From positions 1 through 12,663 of the forward strand of contig JAUXDP010000066.1 of the NCBI GenBank assembly GCA_030618325.1: DNA of 12,663 bases. The letters run 5' to 3'. The stretch comes from Methylococcaceae bacterium (lineage in GTDB: Bacteria; Pseudomonadota; Gammaproteobacteria; Methylococcales; Methylomonadaceae). Made by a program: the position numbers and the translations under genes. Positions 1 to 7,532 of this stretch are shown here, piece after piece (position 1 is the stretch's first letter; every line of letters begins with the position of its first letter). The notes under the pieces were generated by a model, which worked only from the letters and a program-made list of their open reading frames with translations, had not been told where the DNA came from and did not search any database.

Positions 1-1586
1 AATTGATCCCAGATACTAGCAGCATCGAACGGGCTGTTTAATAGAAAAGTAGCACCTTGTTTAGCTCGATCCAGCATTTGCGTGGTTTCAATAAAATTGA
101 AGTCGTGACAAGCTATAAAGTTGGCTGATTCTATTAAATAAGGTGCTTTGATGGGATCGGGACCAAAACGCAAATGTGATATGGTCTGTGAACCGGCTTT
201 TTTCGAGTCGTAAACAAAATAACCCTGGGCATGGTACTGAGGTTCATTACCGATAATCTTGATACTGTTTTTGTTTGCACCAACCGTACCATCAGAACCC
301 AGACCAAAAAACATCGCGCGTACAACATTATCGGCTTCAATATCCAGTTCTTCGGTATCATCAAGGCTGGTATGGGTTACATCATCTATGATACCGATGG
401 TAAAGTTGTTTTTGGGTTGTTCGGCTTTAAGTTCCTGGAATACACGCGCAGCCATGGCCGGAGTGAATTCTTTACTGGACAAGCCATAACGCCCACCGAT
501 TACCAGTGGCATGGTTTTCATATCACCACGCGTAAATGCCTGACTTAACTCAGTAATGACATCTTTATATAAAGGTTCGCCACTGTTGCCCGGTTCTTTA
601 GTTCTATCCAATACTGCAATTCGTTTTACCGAATCAGGTAGTGCTGCAATAAAATGTTTGGCGCTGAATGGGCGATATAGGCGCACACTAAGTACCCCAA
701 CATTCTCATTTTCCTCATTCAGTTTTTCAGCTGTAGCAACAGCTGTTTCGACACCAGACCCCATTAAAATAATTATCTGCTCCGCCGTATCTGAACCATG
801 ATACTCAAAAGATTGATAACGCCGCCCGGTCACTTCATAAAAACGATCTAAAACTTCGTCGAATATTTCTATAGTGCGTTCATAATATCGGTTGGAACTT
901 TCGCGCGCCTGGAAATAGGTATCGGGGTTTTGCGCAGTACCTCGCATAAAGGGTTTATCGGGATTTAGAGCACGCCTTCGGTGAGCAAATACCAGCTCAT
1001 CATCAATCATCGCTCTGATCTGCTCATCTTCCAACAGAGTGATTTTGTTGATTTCATGTGAGGTTCTAAAACCATCAAAGAAATGTATAAACGGAATACG
1101 CGATTCCAGCGTAACGGCCTGGGCAACCAGTGCCATATCGTGGGCTTCCTGCACACTGTTTGAAACCAGTTGCGCGAAGCCAGTCATGCGTACTGACATG
1201 ACATCCTGATGGTCACCGAATATAGATAAGCCCTGTGTGGCGAGTGAGCGAGCGGCAACGTGAATGACAGCCGATGTTAATTCACCTGCAATTTTGTACA
1301 TATTGGGAATCATCAACAACAATCCCTGGGAGGCTGTAAAGGTTGTCGTTAATGCACCGGTTTGTAGCGCACCGTGCAAAGTACCTGCCGCGCCACCTTC
1401 ACTTTGTAATTGCGCAATGGTTGGAACTGAACCCCATAAATTCTTTTTGCCTTCAGTCGTCCATTGCTCGCAAAATTCCGCCATGGATGAAGATGGGGTA
1501 ATAGGAAAAACTGCACAGACCTCGTTGATTCGGTATGCAACATAAGCAGCTGCTTCGCCGCCATCAATAGTCACTTGTTTAGCCAT
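1..1586 (-). CDS. nifJ: Pyruvate:ferredoxin (flavodoxin) oxidoreductase, N-terminal 528 residues, cut by window edge
   Basis: The reading frame is open from the ATG at 1586 to base 1, giving about 528 of the roughly 1,170-1,200 residues usual for the single-chain enzyme. The family oxidises pyruvate with CoA to acetyl-CoA and CO2 in the cytoplasm, reducing ferredoxin or flavodoxin through TPP and three 4Fe-4S clusters. Visible landmarks match the structurally known enzyme. FPITPSS lies at residues 27-33, with Thr30 at the CoA/pyruvate position. LQSEGG holds the TPP-contacting Glu63. ARSLATQGLSIFGDHQDV spans 112-129, with substrate Arg113. The domain III motif GLGSDGTVGANKNSIKIIG lies near residues 425-445. 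The cluster-binding and C-terminal TPP domains lie outside the window. The start is supported by a strong AAAGGAG site at 1594-1600. The ATG overlaps the upstream stop by one base (TAATG), so translation is probably coupled to the flavoprotein gene. Confidence 0.95.
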   Translation of the reverse strand, partial: MAKQVTIDGGEAAAYVAYRINEVCAVFPITPSSSMAEFCEQWTTEGKKNLWGSVPTIAQLQSEGGAAGTLHGALQTGALTTTFTASQGLLLMIPNMYKIAGELTSAVIHVAARSLATQGLSIFGDHQDVMSVRMTGFAQLVSNSVQEAHDMALVAQAVTLESRIPFIHFFDGFRTSHEINKITLLEDEQIRAMIDDELVFAHRRRALNPDKPFMRGTAQNPDTYFQARESSNRYYERTIEIFDEVLDRFYEVTGRRYQSFEYHGSDTAEQIIILMGSGVETAVATAEKLNEENENVGVLSVRLYRPFSAKHFIAALPDSVKRIAVLDRTKEPGNSGEPLYKDVITELSQAFTRGDMKTMPLVIGGRYGLSSKEFTPAMAARVFQELKAEQPKNNFTIGIIDDVTHTSLDDTEELDIEADNVVRAMFFGLGSDGTVGANKNSIKIIGNEPQYHAQGYFVYDSKKAGSQTISHLRFGPDPIKAPYLIESANFIACHDFNFIETTQMLDRAKQGATFLLNSPFDAASIWDQ

Positions 1587-3229
1587 TATGCCGCTCCTTT
1601 AACTGCATGACCAATCATTTCAATCATATGGATGGCAGCGGTCGGGCACTGCAAGGTACAAGCTGTGCAGCCAGTACAGAGAGATTCATCGACTTCGTAA
1701 AACTTCCCTTTACCTAATTTGATAATAGCACCTTCGGGACAAGCGCCATAACAACCGTCACACTCAAAACAGTTACCGCAAGAATAACATCTGCTGGCTT
1801 CGTAGGTGGCTTCCTCCTGAGTAAGACCGCCTAATACTTCTTCAAAAGTTTTATTTCTTTCTTCAGCAGGCATGGCAGGTTGTTCTGATTGGTCGGCATC
1901 GGTGTTGTACCAGAGATTTAATTCTTCGTGCTCGACAACATGCCCTTTGACGGGTTGTTTATATTGAGTGCCACGTAAATAAGCATCAATATTACGTGCC
2001 GCTTTTTTACCATGCCCGGTGGCTATAGTCACGGTTCGCGCGCTAGGCACCATATCGCCGCCAGCAAATACACCTTCCGCTGCCGTCATCATTTGCTCAT
2101 TGACGGCAACCACACCGTCACTTTGCACTTCAATTTCCGGAAAGGTTACTAATAGTTCGGAATCGATATTTTGGCCTAAAGCAAGAATGACGGTATCGGC
2201 TTCCAATATTTCGATTTCGCCAGTGGGTTGTGGTCTCCCTTTCTCATCCAGCTTCATCGCTTCGATTTTAACGCTCTTGTCTTCTATGCCTACAATAGTT
2301 TGCAACCAATGAAACTCAACACCTTCTTCCATTGCTTCAGCTGCTTCGAAATCATGGGCGGGCATACTTTTGCGATCACGCCGGTAGATCACCATGGTTT
2401 CGGCACCCAGACGTTTCGCAGTCCGGGCTGCATCCATTGCGGTATTCCCGCCACCGTATACTGCGACACGTTTACCCAGTTTCGGTATTGTTTCCAGGCC
2501 GACCGAACGCAGGAAAGTCACGGCATCCTGGGCATCACTCTCACTACTTAACGGGATTTCTACCGAACGACCAATATGAGCACCAACAGCTACAAAAACG
2601 GCATCGAAATTCCCTGCTTCTTTATCCGCTTTAAGATTTTCAACTTTCTGATTAAGCGTAATTTTTACGCCCATATCCTCAATGCGTTTGACTTCGGCGG
2701 CCAGAATATCACGCGGTAGCCGATAAGATGGAATACCGAAATGCATCATGCCTCCGGCAATCGGCCCGGCATCGCGTATTTCCACTTCATGCCCGAGTCG
2801 AGCCAGGTGATATGCTGCGGAAAGACCGCTCGGTCCTGCGCCGACAATCAACACACGTTTGTTTGATTTTTCACCGATAATCCTGGGAGTCCAACCCTTT
2901 TCAAAGGCTAAATCACCCAAAAAACGCTCGACCGCATGTATGCTCACTGCGCCATCAACGTTGACCCGGTTACATGAAGTCTCACAGGGGTGGTAACAGA
3001 CCCGACCATGCACAGCCGGCATCGGATTGTCTTCCAGTAATCTATTCCACGCATCTTCGTAACGCTCAGCCTGCGCCAAATCAAGCCAGCTTTGTATGTT
3101 CTCACCAGCTGGACAGGCATGATTACAGGGTGGCAGGTAGTCTTCGAATAAAGGAATGCGCCGCTGTAGCGGTCCGGTACCAGTACTCAAACTGAGATCT
3201 GGCGGATTGGTCATGTCTTTGTATTTCAT
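1586..3229 (-). CDS. GltD-like FAD/NAD(P)H oxidoreductase with C-terminal 2[4Fe-4S] ferredoxin domain, nifJ partner
   Basis: This 547-residue protein resembles the small subunit of glutamate synthase with a ferredoxin tail. Residues 30-110 form the N-terminal Fe-S domain, with Cys35, Cys39, Cys78, Cys82 and Cys86. A first dinucleotide fold for FAD has VGAGPSG at 129-135. A second for NAD(P)H has GGGNTAMDAA at 259-268. A GGD motif near 390 completes the FAD site. The tail (480-530) carries a cysteine-rich stretch (481, 484, 487, 490, 493, 497) and a second CxxCxxCxxxCP set (518, 521, 524, 528), enough for two 4Fe-4S clusters. The family moves electrons between pyridine nucleotides and Fe-S carriers. 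Because the gene overlaps nifJ by one base and precedes it, I infer that it passes electrons between PFOR-reduced ferredoxin and NAD(P)(H). Glutamate synthase activity is unlikely, since no gltB-type large subunit is present. The ATG at 3229 has a weak GAGAG site upstream, and no convincing promoter was found. Confidence 0.88.
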   Translation of the reverse strand: MKYKDMTNPPDLSLSTGTGPLQRRIPLFEDYLPPCNHACPAGENIQSWLDLAQAERYEDAWNRLLEDNPMPAVHGRVCYHPCETSCNRVNVDGAVSIHAVERFLGDLAFEKGWTPRIIGEKSNKRVLIVGAGPSGLSAAYHLARLGHEVEIRDAGPIAGGMMHFGIPSYRLPRDILAAEVKRIEDMGVKITLNQKVENLKADKEAGNFDAVFVAVGAHIGRSVEIPLSSESDAQDAVTFLRSVGLETIPKLGKRVAVYGGGNTAMDAARTAKRLGAETMVIYRRDRKSMPAHDFEAAEAMEEGVEFHWLQTIVGIEDKSVKIEAMKLDEKGRPQPTGEIEILEADTVILALGQNIDSELLVTFPEIEVQSDGVVAVNEQMMTAAEGVFAGGDMVPSARTVTIATGHGKKAARNIDAYLRGTQYKQPVKGHVVEHEELNLWYNTDADQSEQPAMPAEERNKTFEEVLGGLTQEEATYEASRCYSCGNCFECDGCYGACPEGAIIKLGKGKFYEVDESLCTGCTACTLQCPTAAIHMIEMIGHAVKGAA

Positions 3230-3622
3230 GCTGTTTTTAACTCTCAGATACTGGTAATATTTTTATTACTGTTGCTTAATTTCGGAGATACTAAATTAAA
3301 CCATGCAGAATATAATAGATTTCTAATAATGCTCCAGTAGCCGCCAAATTTCAAGTAAGAAAAAAAATTTAAAGCGTAAAAAATCCTGTCCCGGGAAGTT
3401 AAAAATTGCTAAATAACCCTCCCCTCAAATTAATAAATTACTGCCCACGAAAAAAAAATCAAAAAAAGTATGGATAAGTGTATAATCCGTTAGGTATATT
3501 CTTAGTTATGTATTGCATGGTATCCAGAATTTTCAGTAGTCCTGTTTGTTTTTAGCCTGTATATTTCCATAAGAGTATTAACATTGAAGTTTTAATTTAT
3601 TGATATATAGAGGTTTTTTTAC
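3230..3622. other. AT-rich divergent intergenic region between the nifJ operon and csp
   Basis: This 393-base gap separates the leftward redox operon from the rightward cold-shock gene. It holds long A-runs (around 3360-3370 and 3449-3467), the csp -10 box, and the csp leader. No open frame with a credible start was seen. For the minus-strand operon I found only AT-rich -10-like hexamers and no convincing -35 partner. A sigma-54-like GG/GC arrangement was checked and has the wrong spacing. Confidence 0.6.
3481..3622 (+). promoter_or_regulatory. Probable csp promoter -10 box and long 5' leader
   Basis: A perfect TATAAT lies at 3481-3486, preceded by an A-rich stretch at 3449-3467 that could act as an upstream element. 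No good -35 hexamer is present at the standard distance. Transcription starting near 3493 would give a leader of about 130 bases before the csp ATG, comparable with the long, structured leaders known for cspA-type cold-shock genes. The ribosome binding site AGAGG is at 3609-3613. The promoter call is inference from position and motif. Confidence 0.5.
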
Positions 3623-3826
3623 ATGGTTACAGGAACAGTTAAATGGTTTAACGAATCCAAAGGTTTTGGTTTTATTTCACCTGATGATGGCAGCGCAGAC
3701 GTGTTTGTCCATTTTTCTGCAATTCAAGGCGATGGCTTTCGTTCATTAGACGAAGGACAAAAAGTAAGCTATGAATTGGAAAACGGCCCTAAAGGCCCCC
3801 AAGCAAGTCAAGTAACAGCTGTTTAA
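3623..3826 (+). CDS. CspA-family cold-shock protein (single cold-shock domain RNA chaperone)
   Basis: The 67-residue product is the usual length for a CspA-family protein and is one cold-shock domain throughout. It shows the nucleic-acid-binding RNP1 motif KGFGFI at 13-18, RNP2 VFVHF at 27-31, and the conserved VKWFN start (6-10). Such proteins bind single-stranded RNA or DNA, melt secondary structure, and help translation at low temperature or in stationary phase. Which paralogue this is (cold-inducible or constitutive) cannot be told from the protein. The long leader favours a post-transcriptionally controlled member. A terminator hairpin follows 23 bases after the stop, and an RRM protein gene follows in the same direction, so the two RNA-binding proteins may be partly co-transcribed. 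Confidence 0.97.
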   Translation: MVTGTVKWFNESKGFGFISPDDGSADVFVHFSAIQGDGFRSLDEGQKVSYELENGPKGPQASQVTAV

Positions 3827-3849
3827 TTAAACAGTAAGTTATTTTCTAA

Positions 3850-3886
3850 CAGAGCCTCGTAACAATTACGAGGCTCTGCTCGTTTT
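3850..3886 (+). terminator. Rho-independent terminator after csp
   Basis: A perfect 13-bp stem (3850-3862 with 3866-3878, CAGAGCCTCGTAA against its complement) closes a 3-base CAA loop and is followed within a few bases by TTTT at 3883-3886. The T-run is short, so some read-through into the RRM gene is plausible. No separate promoter is obvious between the hairpin and that gene. Confidence 0.85.
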
Positions 3887-3894
3887 AGTTCGCC

Positions 3895-3914
3895 TGGTGT
3901 AACTTCTTACACCA
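3895..3914 (+). promoter_or_regulatory. Small hairpin in the leader of the RRM gene
   Basis: TGGTGTAA at 3895-3902 pairs perfectly with TTACACCA at 3907-3914 around a CTTC tetraloop. It ends six bases before the AAGAGA ribosome binding site (3921-3926) of the TTG-started RRM gene. It has no T-run directly behind it, so it is less likely to be a terminator than an mRNA structure such as an autoregulatory or temperature-sensitive site. That role is inference. Confidence 0.45.
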
Positions 3915-3933
3915 CTTAACAAGAGATATTTTT

Positions 3934-4203
3934 TTGAAAAAGATTTTCGTAGGGAATCTACCCGAGAACGCGACAGAGACCTCAGTCACTGAATTATTTT
4001 CTGAATTTGGTACTGTACGCTCGATACAACTTATCCAGGACATTTTTTCTGGTAAATGCAAAGGTTTTGGCTTTATTGAAATGGAAGGCCATGATGCAAG
4101 AGCAGCTATTGCCGGATGTGACGGAAAGATGTTCGAAGGTAAGCCACTTAAAGTAAAGTTCGAAGATGACCGAGCGAAGGGCAAGGGTAAACGGCGAAGA
4201 TAA
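3934..4203 (+). CDS. Single-RRM RNA-binding protein with basic tail, TTG start
   Basis: The 89-residue product is one RNA recognition motif. RNP2 is IFVGNL at residues 4-9. RNP1 is KGFGFIEM at 43-50, with the aromatic residues expected to stack on RNA. The last ten residues (RAKGKGKRRR) form a strongly basic tail. Bacterial proteins of this size and type bind RNA and are often cold-responsive, but no target can be named. The start is the TTG at 3934, because the domain begins directly with MKKIFVGNL and AAGAGA lies 7 bases upstream; no ATG in the frame gives a complete domain. The gene sits 107 bases behind csp beyond two hairpins, suggesting dosage control by read-through. The gap to the next, convergent gene is 142 bases and shows no clear terminator. 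Confidence 0.9.
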   Translation: MKKIFVGNLPENATETSVTELFSEFGTVRSIQLIQDIFSGKCKGFGFIEMEGHDARAAIAGCDGKMFEGKPLKVKFEDDRAKGKGKRRR

Positions 4204-4345
4204 TCGCTATTTATGTCATTGTCTAAACAACGCATTAGAGATTTCTACACGCGCACCCAATAAACTTAAAAGCCACCTCCTCAGTACGAAAAAGGGAAAA
4301 GAATACTTACATTAAATTTATTTTGGCCCTGCGGCATAGGAATTT

Positions 4346-5656
4346 TTATGCCCTATCGTTTTGTTGTTTTCTAAATATAGCAAAGGCTCTATTCTCTTTA
4401 AATTCGATAAGCTTATTAATATAGTAAAACAATTTGAAAGTCATTAAGGGGAGTTTTATCTGTACGTTATTGGTATCACCCGCCAACACAGAGATGACAG
4501 CTGATTTTAATTTTTGTTTGACTGGATGTTGATTTTCTTCGTCTGAAGACATAAATAATTTGTGGAAAGCCGGGCTGTTAAAGCGATAAATAAACCAGCA
4601 AAACGCTTTTATCTCCTTTTTTATTGTGCTTTCAAACTGGCCGATGAGTTTTTTACGGTTCTGTGGGTTATCAAGCAACTGATCAACCAGGTCGGCACCA
4701 CGTGCTGCACTTTGCATCGCTAAATAAACGCCGCTGGAAAAAACCGGATCAACAAATGCGTATGCATCCCCGATAAGTAAAAAGCCCTCTCCTGACATAA
4801 TATTAGAGTGATAAGAATAATTTCCTGTTGCTTGTGCATTTCCTTCTAAATGGGCATTTTCCATGCGCTTACTTATTTCGGGAATAAGCTGCAAGGTTTG
4901 CAGAAAAAACTCATTTAAAGACGTATCGCGGGTTTTTATATAACTTGGCCAGCAAACACAGCCGACACTCATCATGCTATCTTTGAGTGGGATCATCCAT
5001 ACCCAGCCGTGTTGAAACCAATAAATGCTGATATTACCTTCATCTCTTCCATTTCTACGTTCGACATCGTGAAAATGACCAAAGATTGCTGCCATTCGGT
5101 GTTGAGGGTTTTTATGCTTACTTTTTAATTGTTGCGCCAAAACTGTATCGCGCCCAGAGGCATCGATGAGATAATGCCCGGTAAATTCATGTTGATTGCC
5201 ATACTCATCACGCACTAGTAGTTTTTTTACAGAAGAATGCAACTCCGAATCTATGACAATCATGCCTTCTAACGCTGTCACACCTTTTTGTTGACAGTTT
5301 TTAAACAAGATTTCATCAAATTCGGAGCGCCTGACTTCATAGGCAAAAGGATGATTTTTTTTAGCGGCTTTAGCAAAATAAAAAGTATCCTGGCCTGGAG
5401 TAGATACCAGGGAGTTAAATTCTGCTGCATATTTTTTAATGCCGATCTCATCGACACGACCGAGAACGCCTAATTTTTCCAAAATAGGTAAATTCATCGG
5501 CAATAAAGATTCGCCGATATGAAAACGGGGGTGATGAGCCTTTTCAAAGAGGCAAACATCGCGCCCTTTTTGTGCGAGCATACTGGCAATGGTCGTGCCT
5601 GCAGGACCGCCACCAATAACCAAAACATCGTAGTGATTTTGATTTGTGTCTGTCAT
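4346..5656 (-). CDS. Flavin-dependent halogenase-like FAD oxidoreductase
   Basis: From the chosen ATG at 5656 the product has 436 residues. The FAD-binding VIGGGPAG is at 13-20, with GES at 48-50 and the second FAD motif LIGDAYAFVDPVFSSGV at 294-310. GWVWMIP at 217-223 fits the GWxWxIP signature used to mark flavin-dependent halogenases. Lys74/Lys75 (IKKYAAEF) lie where the halide-transfer lysine occurs in several such enzymes. The same fold also includes geranylgeranyl-reductase-like and monooxygenase-like proteins, so halogenation is only a possibility. No biosynthetic cluster, carrier protein or flavin reductase gene is adjacent. The frame extends upstream to a TTG at 5716 (20 more residues), but that segment lacks family features and the FAD motif sits correctly after the 5656 start. 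No strong ribosome binding site marks either choice. The gene is divergent from rhlE across 79 bases. Confidence 0.82.
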   Translation of the reverse strand: MTDTNQNHYDVLVIGGGPAGTTIASMLAQKGRDVCLFEKAHHPRFHIGESLLPMNLPILEKLGVLGRVDEIGIKKYAAEFNSLVSTPGQDTFYFAKAAKKNHPFAYEVRRSEFDEILFKNCQQKGVTALEGMIVIDSELHSSVKKLLVRDEYGNQHEFTGHYLIDASGRDTVLAQQLKSKHKNPQHRMAAIFGHFHDVERRNGRDEGNISIYWFQHGWVWMIPLKDSMMSVGCVCWPSYIKTRDTSLNEFFLQTLQLIPEISKRMENAHLEGNAQATGNYSYHSNIMSGEGFLLIGDAYAFVDPVFSSGVYLAMQSAARGADLVDQLLDNPQNRKKLIGQFESTIKKEIKAFCWFIYRFNSPAFHKLFMSSDEENQHPVKQKLKSAVISVLAGDTNNVQIKLPLMTFKLFYYINKLIEFKENRAFAIFRKQQNDRA

Positions 5657-5735
5657 TATTATGTTATTAAATCTCGAAGGCATACTTCGAACTAAAAGAA
5701 ACTGAAAAAAATACAAAGAACATCAAAATATTAAC

Positions 5736-7016
5736 ATGCAATTTAATCAATTAAATCTATCACCCCCTTTACTTAAAGCCATTACCGAGCAAGGTTATGA
5801 CAAACCTACTCCAGTACAGGAACAGGCTATCCCGTTAATTTTACAGGGCAGAGATATGCTTGCTGGCGCACAGACAGGAACAGGTAAAACTGCGGGGTTT
5901 GCTTTACCGCTGTTACAACTTTTATACGACCAGCCATTACCTAAAAAACCTCACCCGATCAGAGCATTGATTCTGACTCCGACCCGCGAATTAGCCAAAC
6001 AAGTGTATGAAAGCTTTAGAACCTACGGTAAGCACTTACCATTATATTCCGAAGTAGTGTTCGGCGGTGTTAGCATCAATACCCAAATCAAACGCCTTCA
6101 ACAAGGTTCAGACATTCTTGTCGCAACACCTGGACGATTGCTGGATTTACTATATCAGAAACAAGTCAACTTATCACAGGTGCAATTTTTTGTTCTGGAT
6201 GAAGCAGATCGTATGTTGGATATGGGGTTTATAAACGATATTCGGAAAGTGATTAAGCAACTGCCCGGACAACGACAAAACCTATTGTTTTCTGCAACTT
6301 ATTCTAAAGAAATAAGAACACTAGCAGCTCAACTATTAGATGATCCAGTAGAAGTCGCAGTCGCCAGAGAAAATGCGGCGGCTGAATTAGTATCACAAAG
6401 CGTTTATGCCATCAAAAAAGAAAACAAACGCGAGTTAATTTCCTGGCTAATTGGTGATGGAAATTGGCAACAGATATTAGTGTTTGTTAGAACCAAACAC
6501 GGAGCTGACCGCCTATGCAGGCAATTGATCAAGGACGGTATTCGTTGTGCTGCGTTACATGGGAATAAAAGTCAGGGGGCTAGAACTAAGGCACTGGAAG
6601 GTTTTAAAGCAGGTAAGGTAACTGCCTTGATTGCCACCGATATAGCCGCACGTGGGATTGATATAGACCAGCTACCTCATGTTGTAAATTACGATCTGCC
6701 AGCGGTAGCAGAAGACTATATTCATCGCATAGGACGCACAGGTAGAGCTGGCTCAGAAGGTGAAGCTATATCCTTAGTCTCTCCTGAAGAGGCACATTTG
6801 TTGGCGGCAATCGAAAAATTATTAAAAAAACAAATCCCTAGAAATACTGACACAGGCTTTGAAGTGGTTTCACTTAAAGTAGAAAAGAAAGCCAAAACCC
6901 AGCCTAAACCCAACCAAAGTAGAAAAAAAAATACTGATTACAGAGGACATAAACCCAAATCTGACTCTCGAAAACGTAGACCTGGGAGCAGCGAACGAAA
7001 ACAAACAAGAAAATGA
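5736..7016 (+). CDS. rhlE: DEAD-box ATP-dependent RNA helicase, RhlE type
   Basis: The 426-residue product has all the DEAD-box motifs in order: the Q motif near GYDKPTPVQEQ (20-30), Walker A AQTGTGKT (45-52), PTREL (82-86), GG (110-111), TPGR (131-134), DEAD (155-158), SAT (186-188), motif IV around 247-253, ATDIAARGID (300-309) and HRIGRTGR (330-337). A basic, low-complexity tail from about 383 to 426 (rich in Lys, Arg and Gln) is typical of RhlE-like proteins and aids RNA binding. The enzyme unwinds RNA duplexes with ATP and is linked in the family to ribosome assembly, RNA decay and growth in the cold. The ATG at 5736 fits the family start, though the upstream ribosome binding site is weak. 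A plausible terminator downstream is split by a transposable element. Confidence 0.93.
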   Translation: MQFNQLNLSPPLLKAITEQGYDKPTPVQEQAIPLILQGRDMLAGAQTGTGKTAGFALPLLQLLYDQPLPKKPHPIRALILTPTRELAKQVYESFRTYGKHLPLYSEVVFGGVSINTQIKRLQQGSDILVATPGRLLDLLYQKQVNLSQVQFFVLDEADRMLDMGFINDIRKVIKQLPGQRQNLLFSATYSKEIRTLAAQLLDDPVEVAVARENAAAELVSQSVYAIKKENKRELISWLIGDGNWQQILVFVRTKHGADRLCRQLIKDGIRCAALHGNKSQGARTKALEGFKAGKVTALIATDIAARGIDIDQLPHVVNYDLPAVAEDYIHRIGRTGRAGSEGEAISLVSPEEAHLLAAIEKLLKKQIPRNTDTGFEVVSLKVEKKAKTQPKPNQSRKKNTDYRGHKPKSDSRKRRPGSSERKQTRK

Positions 7017-7021
7017 GATAA

Positions 7022-7242
7022 GTAGCGTGGTGCATGCTGATTCATTAGACCTATCATCCTAGAAAAATCAGCTGGATCACGGATTCTAGCACAAGCTCTT
7101 GATTCCACAGCACTTCAAAAAAATACCCGCTTAACCGAAAGGGTGAAGCTAAGATTTTTTCAAAGCACTGTGAAACCAATAGCTTGCACTATAATTCTGC
7201 GCCCAACTGATCTTTCTAGGATCATGCTACTTTTCACGCTAC
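7022..7242 (+). terminator. Probable rhlE terminator hairpin split by a MITE insertion
   Basis: GTAGCGTG at 7022-7029 is the exact reverse complement of CACGCTAC at 7235-7242, which is followed by ACTTTTTG. Between them lie the 163-bp element and its duplicated ATCAT. Removing 168 bases would leave a 53-base hairpin starting 5 bases after the rhlE stop, with a further inner pairing GCATG/CATGC and a T-run behind it. This looks like an intrinsic terminator whose loop received the insertion. The reading of the ancestral structure is inference. Confidence 0.5.
7058..7220 (+). mobile_element. MITE-like element, copy A (163 bp) with ATCAT target duplication
   Basis: The element starts CCTAGAAAAATCAGCTGG and ends with the near complement of that sequence, giving terminal inverted repeats. 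It is flanked by identical ATCAT at 7053-7057 and 7221-7225, a 5-bp target-site duplication. It matches the reverse complement of 11545-11707 over all 163 bases with 5 differences. The two halves are also imperfect complements of each other, so the whole element can fold on itself. It has no transposase gene, so mobility would need one supplied from elsewhere. Terminal CC and a 5-bp duplication would be compatible with, for example, an IS1380-like transposase, but that is a guess. Confidence 0.9.
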
Positions 7243-7532
7243 ACTTTTTGATCCTCAAACATAAGAACCTGCCACCTTCTTAGCAATACTCAATATATTG
7301 CGTACTGCATATGGTTTCTATACTTTTATATAACAACAGCACGCTACAAAAATAAATCATGGCTGTGTGAAGCAAACCTCACTAATCCCCTTAGCTCATC
7401 TGAACAGAACCTTTCAATCCTGAAAATTTGAATTACACTTAAATTTACGTGTCTTTAGAATGTATTTAAGACTATTTCATCTACTCTTCAATTATTTGTG
7501 AATGGGGTGGAGAATCTGGAGTTGAGTCCACA
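7226..7532. other. Non-coding stretch upstream of the Sel1 protein gene
   Basis: These 307 bases after the MITE hold the right arm and T-run of the probable rhlE terminator (7235-7249) and then the upstream region of the Sel1-repeat gene. Candidate promoter pieces are weak: TTGCGT (7298-7303) with TATACT (7319-7324) is spaced only 15 bases, and TAGAAT (7456-7461) lacks a good -35 box. No coding frame with a credible start or family resemblance was seen. Confidence 0.5.

Noticed and set aside
2019..2634. Plus-strand open frames across the GltD-like gene
   Set aside because: They are antisense shadows of a strongly conserved coding region and show no ribosome sites or family features.
3300..3360. 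Sigma-54-like TTGGCGG...GGAGCA on the minus strand upstream of the redox operon
   Set aside because: The GG and GC elements are 11 rather than 10 bases apart and the rest of the consensus is poor.
3391..3398. TCCCGGGA perfect palindrome
   Set aside because: Eight bases only, with no supporting half sites or spacing to a promoter.
4333..4353. GGCATA/TATGCC stem as a terminator for the flavoprotein or RRM gene
   Set aside because: It is only 6 bp, overlaps the flavoprotein stop codon, and has no T-run behind it in the minus direction.
5657..5716. Longer start (TTG at 5716) for the halogenase-like protein
   Set aside because: The extra 20 residues have no signal or family feature, and the FAD motif sits at the expected distance from the ATG at 5656.
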